Positions 40,667-48,799 of a stretch of DNA of 64,000 nt are shown piece after piece. The notes under the pieces are model-generated. The model was not told where the DNA came from and did no database searches. It worked only from the letters and a program-made list of their open reading frames with translations. Each line of letters opens with the position of its first letter. Positions within the stretch are counted from its first letter, which is position 1. The stretch comes from Chitinophagales bacterium (lineage in GTDB: Bacteria > Bacteroidota > Bacteroidia > Chitinophagales > Saprospiraceae): contig JAFLBP010000018.1 in assembly GCA_017303875.1 (NCBI GenBank), positions 78,659 through 142,658 on the forward strand, written 5' to 3'. The position numbers were made by a program, and so were the translations under genes.

Positions 40667-42079
40667 TTATTTCAATTGTCGCAGCAGCCAGTCGCGCTCC
40701 ATAAGGGGCTGTGTTTCTCTGACCAATCCGACGAGGCGTTCGCGTTGCATTTTGGCATGAGGGCCAAGGTTGAGCATTTTTTTCATCAGGCTGACCATAT
40801 TTTTATAGCCTTGTTTACGAACAGGGTCGAGGGCTTCCTTGCGTTGCAGGTAAATACGCAGGCTGTCGAGCAGCGATTCGAAGGCATCGTATTCATCCTG
40901 TTCGTAGTAGATTTTCAACAACATGGTTTTGGCGATAATGTTGAACAGCATGTCATCGTATTCAAATTCGAGGAGCAGGCGCTGGGCTTTGTTGTAATCG
41001 CCTTTTTCAAAAAACAGGCGTGAGCGGTTGAAATTGACGATGCTGTTGCGCTCTCGTTCGTCGAGATAATGCTGAAAACGTTCTATGAACTGTTCGGCCC
41101 AGTCGAAGTCGCGGACGCGCAGGGCGAAAGCGACGGCATTACCAAAATTATAACGGGTAATGATATTATTGACGAGCAGGATGCCTTTTTCCATGCCTTC
41201 GCGGTAAAAAGCGAGGGCGCGGCGGGCATAGTCGGTATTCCCCTGGTTTACTTTGGCGGTACAATAGTTGAGTGCAATACGGTAGAGGTAAAGCATTTCC
41301 TCTTTGGTCAGGAACTCATCCTGCCCGTCGAGTACCATTTTTTCAAAGCCGTCGAAGAAGCGTTGTTCTTCGATGTTGGTCATGGTGCGGTGGGCATAAT
41401 AATAAACGGCGATACCGGGTTCCTCGAGCAGGTTTTGGTGTTGTTCGAGGTATTCGAGCACCTGCCGGATAAGGCCCGGGTCGTAGTTGGCTTTCTGGTA
41501 TACCATGTGGTGGGCGATCATGCCATTGGAGACCAGCAGTTTTTCCACGATGAACCAGCGTTCGAGGGCGTCGGAGAGTTCCTGGAGGTTGACGAGGTCG
41601 TTTTGCGTTATATTAATACGGTGTTCGTACTCTTCGCGTTCCAGAAAATAGCGGTGCATGAGGTAGTACGGGTTGCGCAGGGGTTGTCCGGTAAGCATTT
41701 CCATACCCTGCCGATGCGCCTGCCGGTAGGATTTTTCGAGTTTGCGGTGTCGGTAAATACGAGCAAGGGCAATTTGCGTCTGGATTTCATCCTCATGAAT
41801 ATCGGTATAGACGAGATAGGCTTCGAGGCTTTTCAGCAGGAAAAACATGACCTGCCGCATGACGGCGTCGTCAAAAGGTTTTTTGGGAAAAATAGCGGCC
41901 CAGGCGCGGCCTTTTGTGAGGTATTCGTCGCCATTGGTCAAATTTTTACACAAATAATGGAACAGATCGATCACATCCTGTCGTTGGTTGTGAGCGGGCG
42001 ATTGCAACCACTTGTTCAACTCCCGGATTTCCTTCTTATTCAGGGATCGAACGATCTCGATCAACATGCTTTTTTGCAT
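40667..42079 (-). CDS. Helical-repeat protein of unknown function (paralogue of 53296-54762)
   Basis: 470 residues, no signal peptide and no membrane segment, almost wholly helical with TPR-like spacing (FFEKGDYNKAQRLLLEF, AKTMLLKIYYEQDEYDAFES). The N-terminus (LNKKEIRELNKWLQSPAHN) and the C-terminal third align by eye with the protein at 53296-54762. I know no function; the family seems restricted to Saprospiraceae-like genomes, but that is only an impression. It is a single gene, transcribed away from the T9SS gene at 42317. Confidence 0.75.
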   Translation of the reverse strand: MQKSMLIEIVRSLNKKEIRELNKWLQSPAHNQRQDVIDLFHYLCKNLTNGDEYLTKGRAWAAIFPKKPFDDAVMRQVMFFLLKSLEAYLVYTDIHEDEIQTQIALARIYRHRKLEKSYRQAHRQGMEMLTGQPLRNPYYLMHRYFLEREEYEHRINITQNDLVNLQELSDALERWFIVEKLLVSNGMIAHHMVYQKANYDPGLIRQVLEYLEQHQNLLEEPGIAVYYYAHRTMTNIEEQRFFDGFEKMVLDGQDEFLTKEEMLYLYRIALNYCTAKVNQGNTDYARRALAFYREGMEKGILLVNNIITRYNFGNAVAFALRVRDFDWAEQFIERFQHYLDERERNSIVNFNRSRLFFEKGDYNKAQRLLLEFEYDDMLFNIIAKTMLLKIYYEQDEYDAFESLLDSLRIYLQRKEALDPVRKQGYKNMVSLMKKMLNLGPHAKMQRERLVGLVRETQPLMERDWLLRQLK

Positions 42080-42316
42080 ATGTTTTTTCTATATTTGTTC
42101 AACAAATTGAACTTTTAGCATTAAAAACAAGATGCAAATAAACGGTAAAAATGCTTCTAAATCAAGTATTTTTAAAAGTAAAACCTAAAAAAGCTTTTCA
42201 AAACCTATTAAAAAACATTTCAACAAATGGATTTTTTTGTCTTTTTTTATAGCAGGGTATTCCCGCACTTTTGTAATGTCAAAAATAATCATCCCGTAAA
42301 TACGACCGATTGGCTC

Positions 42317-45210
42317 ATGAGATACAGATACATCTTTTCGCTTTTGTGCCTGCTCTTTGCGACGCTGCTGCACGCGCAGGGTTGGGAAAGAGTATATGGC
42401 GGCGGTGGGCAAGACCAGATCAACGACCTTGCGGTAACGCGCGATGGTGGGTTTATCATGGCCGGTTACTACAATCTCAGCCGTAACTACCTTGTCAAAA
42501 CTGACGCCGACGGCAAATTGCAGTGGTCGCGGAATTTCCTGTCGCCCACCATGGGCCAGGCGCAGGTGAACGCCGTAGCCGTTACCCAGGATGGCAACTA
42601 TGTGTGCGCCGGCTGGAGTATAACGTTCGGGCTGAACACTTCCCGCAATGTTTATCTATTTAAGGTAGACCCCTTTGGCAACCTCCTCTGGGAAAAAACC
42701 TTTGGCGGCAACCTTCAGGAAGAAGCATACGACCTCGTTGAACTCGCCGACGGCACCATCGCCATTACGGGCTTCCGGGCGGTCAGCGGCACACAGGACG
42801 CCTTGTTTATTCTGCGCACGGATGCTCAGGGTAATCAGTTGTGGTGGAATAATTTCGGGGGCGCTGCATTTAAAAAATCCGGTCGCGGCATTGTACAGGC
42901 GCCCAATGGCGACCTGGTAGTGGCGGGGGAAGTACAAACCAACGGCTCCAGCAGCCGCGACGCGTATGTGGTACGCGCCGACGATCAAAGTGGCAATTTA
43001 ATCTGGGCCAAAAACTACGGCCTTACGTATAGCGGCGGGCAGGCCAGTACCGAAAGCGCCGCCGACATCGCAATTAACGGTAGTAGCGGATTCATCCTGT
43101 GCGGGCGCACCGATAGCCCGGGGATGCAAGCAGGGGCCATCCTGAAAATCGATACCGATGGTAATAATCCAACCTGGACGGAGGTCATTCCAAAAACCGA
43201 CTTTTCATCCATCTCCCATGCCGCTACTACCGGCTTTTTCGTCAGCGGATTCCGCGAAATTTCCTCAGCGCAAGGCGACTTGTTCATCGGGCGTTTGAAT
43301 GAAAGCGGACAGTTTGTCTGGACCAACAATGCAGGCAAAGCCGGCCCGGATCAGGGCCTGGCTGTGGTGGGTACACCCGACGGTGGCGCTGCAGCTGCCG
43401 GTTACAGCAATCCCTTCTTCAATACGTTCGAGTCGAATGCCTATTTGGTCAAATCCGACGGAGACGGGCTTATTTTTACAAGCTATGTTGAGGGAAATGT
43501 TTTTTACGACGCTAATACCAATTGTCTGCGCGATGGCGGCGAATCGGCCCTGCAAACCTGGATTGTTAAATTGGAAAGCACCAATTTTACCCGTTATGCC
43601 GTAACGAACAATCAGGGACAATTCCGTATTGCCGTAGATACCGGCTCCTACACCCTTTCGCTGTTTACGCCAAACGACTATTGGCAGCTTTGCCAAAGCT
43701 CGGTTAGTGTTGGCGTCGCTGCTTTTTACGACACCGTAGCGGTAGACCTGCCGGTACAAAAAGCCATTGGTTGCCCCCGCAATGAAGTAGACATCGCCAC
43801 CGGCGTGTTGCATCGCTGCGACACCAATACGTACACTGTCCGGTATTGCAATTCGGGCACGGCGCTTTCTACCAATACCGAGGTGCGGGTGACGCTTGAT
43901 CGCTACATGGCCTACACGGGCAGTTCGATTCCCTTCTCCCAACAGCAAGGCAACACTTATACTTTTTTTATTGGCCCGCTTGGTGAAGGCGACTGTGGGA
44001 ATTTTGAAATTTCTGCGTTTCTGTCTTGCGACAGCACCATAACCGGCCAGACGCACTGCGTCAATGCCGAGATTTCGCCCAATGATTTTTGCCTGCCCGG
44101 CCCCTGGGACGGCGCGGTGATTGTGGCGGATGCGACCTGCGAGAACGACTCTGTGAAGTTATCGCTTCGCAATGTCGGGATCAAAAAAATGACGCAGTCG
44201 CTCAATTTTATCATTGCGGAAGACGTGGTGATGCTGACGGCTCCGGGTGGCGGCAACAATATTTTCTTTGAATTTGCACCGCTGGATCCTTCCGATGAGT
44301 TAATTGCGTTCAGCAAACCGGCCAATGGTAAAACCTATCGCATCATTGCCGAGCAGGAGCCTGGTTATCCGGGCGACAACTTTCCCACGGCTGCGGTGGA
44401 GGGCTGTGTAACTGATACGAGCACTACTCCGGTTTCTTACGGGTACTACACGATGTTCCCCGATGATGAAGCCGAGCCTTTCCGGGCGGCAGATTGCCAG
44501 GAAAGCCAGGACAACGACTATAATCCGACACTGCTCAAGAGAGGCCATCCCAAGGGCTACCGAGACGAGCACTACATTGATCCACAAACCGATTTAGATT
44601 TTTTAATCCTGTTCCGGAACACCGGCGCCGATACGGTCAAACAAGTCGTCGTGCGGGATACCCTGCCGGCCGGCCTTGATCCGGCGACGGTGTTCCCCGG
44701 AACTTCCAGTCATCCCTACCAATTTAATGTTTACGGACAAGGTATTGTGGAGTTCACGCTCAACAATATCAATCTGCTTCCGGGTGGCGGCAGCGGTTTC
44801 GTCAATTTCCGGGTAGCGCAGCAGCCTGATCTGCCTTGCGGTACCGAAATTTTGAACACTGCCGCCATCTACTTTGACTTTGAAGCGCCAACCTACACCA
44901 ACCAGACCTACCACACCATTTGTCCGGCAGACAGTTTCTTAGTGGTCAAAACCAAAGAGATTTTCCTGGCGGGCGCCGATGTCAAGGTGTACCCTAATCC
45001 TTTCCACTCCGAAGCCTTCTTTGAGGTAAGCGGCGTGGATGCGCAGCGCTTCCAGCTGGAATTATACGATGTGCAGGGCCGCGTGGTGGTGTCCAAAACC
45101 GAGCGCAATGCACGCTTCAGCATTCAGCAGGAACAACTCGTTTCCGGCCTGTACTTCTTCCGCATAGCCGCCGATGGCAAAACGGTGGCGACGGGAAAGG
45201 TTTTGAAACG

Positions 45211-45214
<4 letters not shown>
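42317..45214 (+). CDS. Large secreted beta-propeller-like protein with T9SS C-terminal sorting domain
   Basis: 965 residues. A signal peptide (MRYRYIFSLLCLLFATLLHAQ) precedes about eight repeats of the type 'ARDGGFIMAGYYNLS..LVKTDADGKLQW', the delta-60/propeller-like repeat. Then come a SdrD/CNA-B-like domain (GNVFYDANTNCLRDGGE), a DUF11-type region (LDFLILFRNTGADTVKQVVV), and the C-terminal T9SS type A sorting domain (VKVYPNPFHSEAFFEVSG...GLYFFRIAADGKTVATGKVLKR). It is exported through T9SS and anchored on or released from the cell surface; no enzymatic role is evident. The stop codon is merged with a tandem heptad repeat. Confidence 0.9.
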
Positions 45215-45322
<108 letters not shown>

Positions 45323-45332
45323 TTATTAAGAG

Positions 45333-45370
45333 AACAGCCGCTTCGAGGATTTCGGAGCGGCTGTTTTTTT
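45333..45370 (+). terminator. Terminator after the T9SS gene
   Basis: AACAGCCGCT pairs with AGCGGCTGTT across a 13-base loop and is followed by seven T. It lies directly after the heptad array. Confidence 0.8.
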
Positions 45371-45374
45371 AATT

Positions 45375-45499
45375 TTTGATTTTGGATTTTGGATGCTTGA
45401 TTTTGGATTATTTACTGCGCAAATTTTTGATTATCAATAATTTAGTTCAAAAAAACCTAAATCAAGCATTCAAAATCAAGCATCCAAAATCAAAAATCA
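45375..45499. repeat. Imperfect inverted repeat made of TTGATTTTGGA units
   Basis: The left arm (to about 45410) holds GATTTTGGATTTTGGATGCTT and similar units; the right arm (from about 45462) holds their reverse complements (AATCAAGCATCCAAAATCAA in part). The right arm ends exactly at the stop codon of the gene at 45497. Confidence 0.75.
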
Positions 45500-46447
45500 C
45501 TTTTTCAACTGGCGGGGCGAAAGGAAAATATCGGGTGATTCGCTACGGCTGAGGGCGCTGTTGACGCGGCAGGCTTGCAGGCTGGTCATGGAGATATTTT
45601 TATAGGCGCTGTGGAGGAGGTAGTACTTCGGCTCTTGATCGAGGCGGAAACCATCGTTGTATTTACAGGCGGTGACGCCCTTGGGCAGGCTTTGCGCTTC
45701 CAGTTGTTCATAGGAGATCCGTGTGGGATCATACTTAACCTGTACTACTTCTTTTCCGTTTTGAAAACCGGGTTGGGTTTCGATGACGCCCGGGATGTTG
45801 CCGAAAAGGGCTTCTCCGCTCCAGAAACAGTACATGGAGAAGGTGGCGGTATGCAGTCCGGCGGCGCGGGACTGCAATTCTTCTTCCAGGAGTTCGAACC
45901 ACTGTGGCACGGCGACGCCGCTCAGGTCCAGGCTGCTCCGCAGCTGGCGTACCAGTGGCAGCGAGCTGCGAAACTCCGGCATACGCGGCACGATGTCGCT
46001 GCCATCGGGTCGGACGATGCGCACCACCGGGTTGTTCCAGGCCGGCTCGCCGAAGCGTTTGAGCGTTTCGGCGTCTTTTCCACCTTTATTATTGTAGATG
46101 CAAAGGGGCGTGAAGTGGGTTTCGATGGCCTCCACGATCAGAAAATGCTTCAGGGTATTATTGCCGAAAAGCGTACAATTGGAGCAGCCGGGTACTTCCT
46201 GAAAGAGGATCAGGATGGGTTTGCCGGAGGCACGTGCGGCCTTTTCGGCCGCATCCCAGTCGCGGAGCCAGTGGACGTCGCCAAGCTCTTCGGGATTGGC
46301 AGGTGGTGGCGCGACGGGAGCTACGGGGTTTAGCGGTGCTGTCGGAGAGGGTGTATCGTGTTGTTGCAAAGCAAACGCCAGCGCCAGAGTAGTTGCCAGC
46401 AAAAGGGCCGGAAGCAGGATCAGATAAGTGCGTTGCGGGTTGGGCAT
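45497..46447 (-). CDS. Exported thioredoxin-fold protein fused to a shortened MsrA-like domain
   Basis: About 316 residues. A signal anchor (LILLPALLLATTLALAFALQ) and Pro-rich linker precede a thioredoxin-fold part with FQEVPGCSNCTLFGN (CSNC redox pair). The second half has ATFSMYCFWSGEALFGNIPG and GKEVVQVKYDPTRISYEQL, which match methionine-S-sulfoxide reductase MsrA around its catalytic Cys but lack the middle of that family. It may be a periplasmic repair or thiol enzyme; the context VPGC.. recalls thioredoxin-like (seleno)protein families. I chose the ATG at 46447, because a -7 box at 46463-46470 would place the transcript start after the longer ATG (46465). Confidence 0.7.
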   Translation of the reverse strand: MPNPQRTYLILLPALLLATTLALAFALQQHDTPSPTAPLNPVAPVAPPPANPEELGDVHWLRDWDAAEKAARASGKPILILFQEVPGCSNCTLFGNNTLKHFLIVEAIETHFTPLCIYNNKGGKDAETLKRFGEPAWNNPVVRIVRPDGSDIVPRMPEFRSSLPLVRQLRSSLDLSGVAVPQWFELLEEELQSRAAGLHTATFSMYCFWSGEALFGNIPGVIETQPGFQNGKEVVQVKYDPTRISYEQLEAQSLPKGVTACKYNDGFRLDQEPKYYLLHSAYKNISMTSLQACRVNSALSRSESPDIFLSPRQLKK

Positions 46448-46462
46448 GGCATTTTTTGTAAG

Positions 46463-46470
46463 CAAAGATA
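46463..46470 (-). promoter_or_regulatory. Putative -7 box upstream of the thioredoxin/MsrA-like gene
   Basis: The minus strand reads TATCTTTG (TAnnTTTG). No clear -33 box. It supports the shorter start at 46447. Confidence 0.35.
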
Positions 46471-46633
46471 AAAACCAGGTTTCTTCTTTTCCGAAAAAGC
46501 TGAATGATAAAGAATAGATAGAAAAGGCTCGCCCTGAGGCCTTCGCGGCGGGTATTTTTATTTAATCAACTTTAAACAATGATAGCATTACTATGTTTTG
46601 AAAAGATTATTCACCAACTCACACTACCCTATT

Positions 46634-47347
46634 ATGGAATGGCTTGCCCAACCGGATACCTGGATCGCGTTGCTTACCCTTTGTGCGCTGGAAATTGTAC
46701 TGGGTATCGACAATATCATTTTCATTTCCATTCTCACCAATAAGCTCCCTGCCGAACAGCAGGCCAATGCACGCCGCGTTGGTCTTGGATTGGCCATGTT
46801 CATGCGTTTGGGCTTGTTGTTTTCCATCAAGTGGCTGATGGGCCTTACCGAGCCGCTGTTTACGATACTCAACAACGGCATTTCGGGCCGGGATCTGATT
46901 TTACTGCTGGGCGGTTTGTTTTTGATGTACAAAAGCGTCAAGGAAATACATGAAAAAGTGGAAACTGCCGGTAAAAAAGACGAAATGCCTAAAAAAATGG
47001 CCTTTGCTACCGTCATTTCCCAGATTATTCTCGTAGACCTTGTCTTTTCTTTGGATTCGGTGATCACTGCTGTCGGCATGGTCGACCGCATTGAAATTAT
47101 GGTTGCAGCCGTCATCATTTCCGTAGCCGTTATGATGCTGGCCGCTGCGCCGATCAGCAACTTTGTCAACCGTCATCCGGCAGTAAAAGTACTGGCGCTG
47201 GCCTTCCTGATTATGATCGGGGTAGCGCTGGTGGGCGAAGCACTGGATTTCCACATCCCCAAAGGTTATATCTACTTTGCCATGGCCTTCTCGGTACTGG
47301 TGGAAATGGTAAATATCCGCATCAAAGCGAGATCAGTGAACAGTTAG
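46634..47347 (+). CDS. TerC family integral membrane protein
   Basis: 237 residues and about seven membrane helices. It has the TerC signature: LEIVLGIDNIIFISILTNKLP in the first helix and QIILVDLVFSLDSVITAVGM in the fourth, with the paired acidic residues that suggest metal-ion handling. Members have been linked to tellurite resistance and to manganese export during protein secretion. I chose the ATG at 46634; the frame runs to an ATG 36 bases upstream. Its stop codon lies within a 157-base inverted repeat shared with the convergent gene. Confidence 0.88.
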   Translation: MEWLAQPDTWIALLTLCALEIVLGIDNIIFISILTNKLPAEQQANARRVGLGLAMFMRLGLLFSIKWLMGLTEPLFTILNNGISGRDLILLLGGLFLMYKSVKEIHEKVETAGKKDEMPKKMAFATVISQIILVDLVFSLDSVITAVGMVDRIEIMVAAVIISVAVMMLAAAPISNFVNRHPAVKVLALAFLIMIGVALVGEALDFHIPKGYIYFAMAFSVLVEMVNIRIKARSVNS

Positions 47348-47490
47348 CAGGGAACAGTTATCAGTGAACAGTTATCAGTGAACAGTTAGCAGTTATCAGT
47401 CAGCAGTGAACAGTTATCAAAAGACTGTTCACTGCTGACTGATAACTGCTAACTGTTCACTGATAACTGTTCCCTGCTAACTGTTCACTG
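47334..47490. repeat. 157-base inverted repeat spanning the stops of two convergent genes
   Basis: Both arms are built of CAGTGAACAG, TTAGCAG and TTATCAG units; the right arm is the exact reverse complement of the left except for one additional 14-base unit on the left. The TAG of terC (47345-47347) lies in the left arm and the TGA of the convergent gene (47485-47487) in the right. It may act as a bidirectional terminator. Confidence 0.95.
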
Positions 47491-47907
47491 TTTCGGAATC
47501 TTGCTGAAGAAGTACCACACACTACCAGCAACGACCACGTGCATCAGGTTGAGCCACAGGGCCATACCGATGGTAACATTCGGAATGCCCATGAAAGGAT
47601 TGGCAAAAGTTACCAGTACCAAAATAATGGCCACGATGGCGAATATACGCAGCGGATTGGCGGTAAAACGATTCAGCAGGGCCAGAAACAAGGCAGCAAC
47701 AACTACCGGAACGATGCTGGAGATAATTACCGGAACCACCGTGATGGCTTCCACGCTGCCATCTGGTTTAGGGATGCCGATATTGGGATCCATGATGCCC
47801 GCAGACGCACCGATATAATACAAAACGGCATTGATGACTACGCCTGCAAGCGCAGCGAAAAGTGCTGCTTTGGGCAGGCCGGAGAGCTTGAGTTTTGAAT
47901 TTTTCAT
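47485..47907 (-). CDS. Small four-helix membrane protein (DUF6069-like)
   Basis: 140 residues from the ATG at 47907, with four hydrophobic helices (AALFAALAGVVINAVLYYIG; VPVIISSIVPVVVAALFLAL; IFAIVAIILVLVTF; NLMHVVVAGSVWYFF). The pattern resembles DUF6069 membrane proteins of unknown function; this family call is tentative. It lies 52 bases after the marR-type gene on the same strand, and a palindrome (TTTGTTTAAACAAA, 47922-47935) just before it suggests control by that regulator. The stop codon lies in the inverted repeat. Confidence 0.65.
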   Translation of the reverse strand: MKNSKLKLSGLPKAALFAALAGVVINAVLYYIGASAGIMDPNIGIPKPDGSVEAITVVPVIISSIVPVVVAALFLALLNRFTANPLRIFAIVAIILVLVTFANPFMGIPNVTIGMALWLNLMHVVVAGSVWYFFSKIPKQ

Positions 47908-47921
47908 TTTGTTGAACAATT

Positions 47922-47935
47922 TTTGTTTAAACAAA
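47922..47935. promoter_or_regulatory. Possible MarR operator before the membrane-protein gene
   Basis: TTTGTTTAAACAAA is a perfect 14-base palindrome that contains the same TTGTTTA/TAAACAA half-sites as the element before the marR-type gene at 48439-48455. It lies 15 bases upstream of the ATG at 47907. Confidence 0.45.
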
Positions 47936-47959
47936 TGTTTGCGTAAAAAAAACGCGTCC

Positions 47960-48409
47960 TTAGCCGCGCAATTTGTCGAGTAAATCAGAAAGCTGTAAGG
48001 CTTCCTCGTCGCTCAGGTTTTGCCATTGAGCTTTGGCGGCTTCAAGCTCCACTTCCATCCGATCCAGGAGTTCCATACCTTTATCGGTAATGAGGAGCAG
48101 CACCTCGCGGCGGCAGTCGGGATTCAAGGTGCGTTCGATCAGGCCTTTTTGGGCGAGGCGGTCGGCGAGGCGGGTGAGGTCGGGGTTTTTATCCAGCATT
48201 ACACTTTTCACCTCCCCTACCGTAAGGGCTTCGGGGTGTTTGCCGCGCAGTATACGCAGCACGTTGAACTGCTGCGACGTGAGGTCGAAGGGCTTAAACA
48301 AGGCTGCCGAACGCTCCATGTGCCAGTAGTAGGTATACATCAGGTTCACGATGGCCTTTTGGATGGGCTGCATCGGTTTGCTCTGCTTTATGGCCGCTTC
48401 GATTTTCAT
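47960..48409 (-). CDS. MarR family transcriptional regulator
   Basis: 149 residues. The winged helix-turn-helix is visible in LTSQQFNVLRILRGKHPEAL, then KSVMLDKNPDLTRLADRLAQKGLIER, and the wing with NPDCRREVLLLITDKG. MarR proteins are dimeric regulators that respond to small phenolic or oxidising ligands and often control their own gene and a neighbour. The ATG at 48409 gives the normal length; the frame is open to 48694, but that part has no homology. A perfect palindrome lies just upstream. Confidence 0.92.
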   Translation of the reverse strand: MKIEAAIKQSKPMQPIQKAIVNLMYTYYWHMERSAALFKPFDLTSQQFNVLRILRGKHPEALTVGEVKSVMLDKNPDLTRLADRLAQKGLIERTLNPDCRREVLLLITDKGMELLDRMEVELEAAKAQWQNLSDEEALQLSDLLDKLRG

Positions 48410-48438
48410 GGGGCGAAGGTAAGGGTGTTTTATTCGTT

Positions 48439-48455
48439 TAAACAAGTGTTGTTTA
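48439..48455. promoter_or_regulatory. Possible MarR autoregulatory operator
   Basis: TAAACAA-GTG-TTGTTTA is a perfect 7-3-7 palindrome, 30 bases upstream of the marR-type start. The same half-sites recur at 47922-47935 before the next gene. Confidence 0.5.
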
Positions 48456-48598
48456 GACTTTATTTTTGAGGATCGGGATTTACCTGATTTGAAGAATATA
48501 AAAGATGGGGAGCAGAGGACAGCAGCAAGCGGCAAATTTCCTGCTGCACTGCGTTGGTTTTCTTCGTCGTAGCTGCTGGCTACGCCTGTGAAAACCGC

Positions 48599-48780
48599 CT
48601 TGTTCAGCATAAAATTTGCTCGCTTTCGCGCGATCATGAATTTCCGAACATGCTCTAAGTCTGTGGACATAAGAATTCCCGAATTTTGGATCACACCAAA
48701 ATTCGGGAAAACTCATGTTTAGTATTTGCTCTCAGAACATCATGATCGTGCGAAAGCGCGAAAATTTTATGCTGAACAAG
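48599..48780. repeat. MITE-like nested inverted repeat
   Basis: Outer arms CTTGTTCAGCATAAAATTT.. (48599 to about 48655) and ..AAAATTTTATGCTGAACAAG (about 48730-48780) are imperfect inverted copies of some 45-50 bases. Inside is a perfect 14-base hairpin, TTCCCGAATTTTGG (48676-48689) with CCAAAATTCGGGAA (48696-48709). There is no coding content. It looks like a non-autonomous mobile or dispersed repeat, or a double terminator between marR and the protease gene. Confidence 0.55.
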
Positions 48781-48799
48781 CATGTAGAAAGATATCTGA

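Larger units (their letters stand above)
48410..48799. other. Intergenic region with nested inverted repeats
   Basis: 390 bases without a gene. It contains the marR palindrome and a nested inverted-repeat structure (annotated separately). No ORF, tRNA or other RNA gene is visible. Confidence 0.5.

Noticed and set aside
41069..42118. 349-codon plus-strand frame
   Set aside because: Opposite the helical-repeat gene, whose paralogue at 53296 confirms the minus-strand frame.
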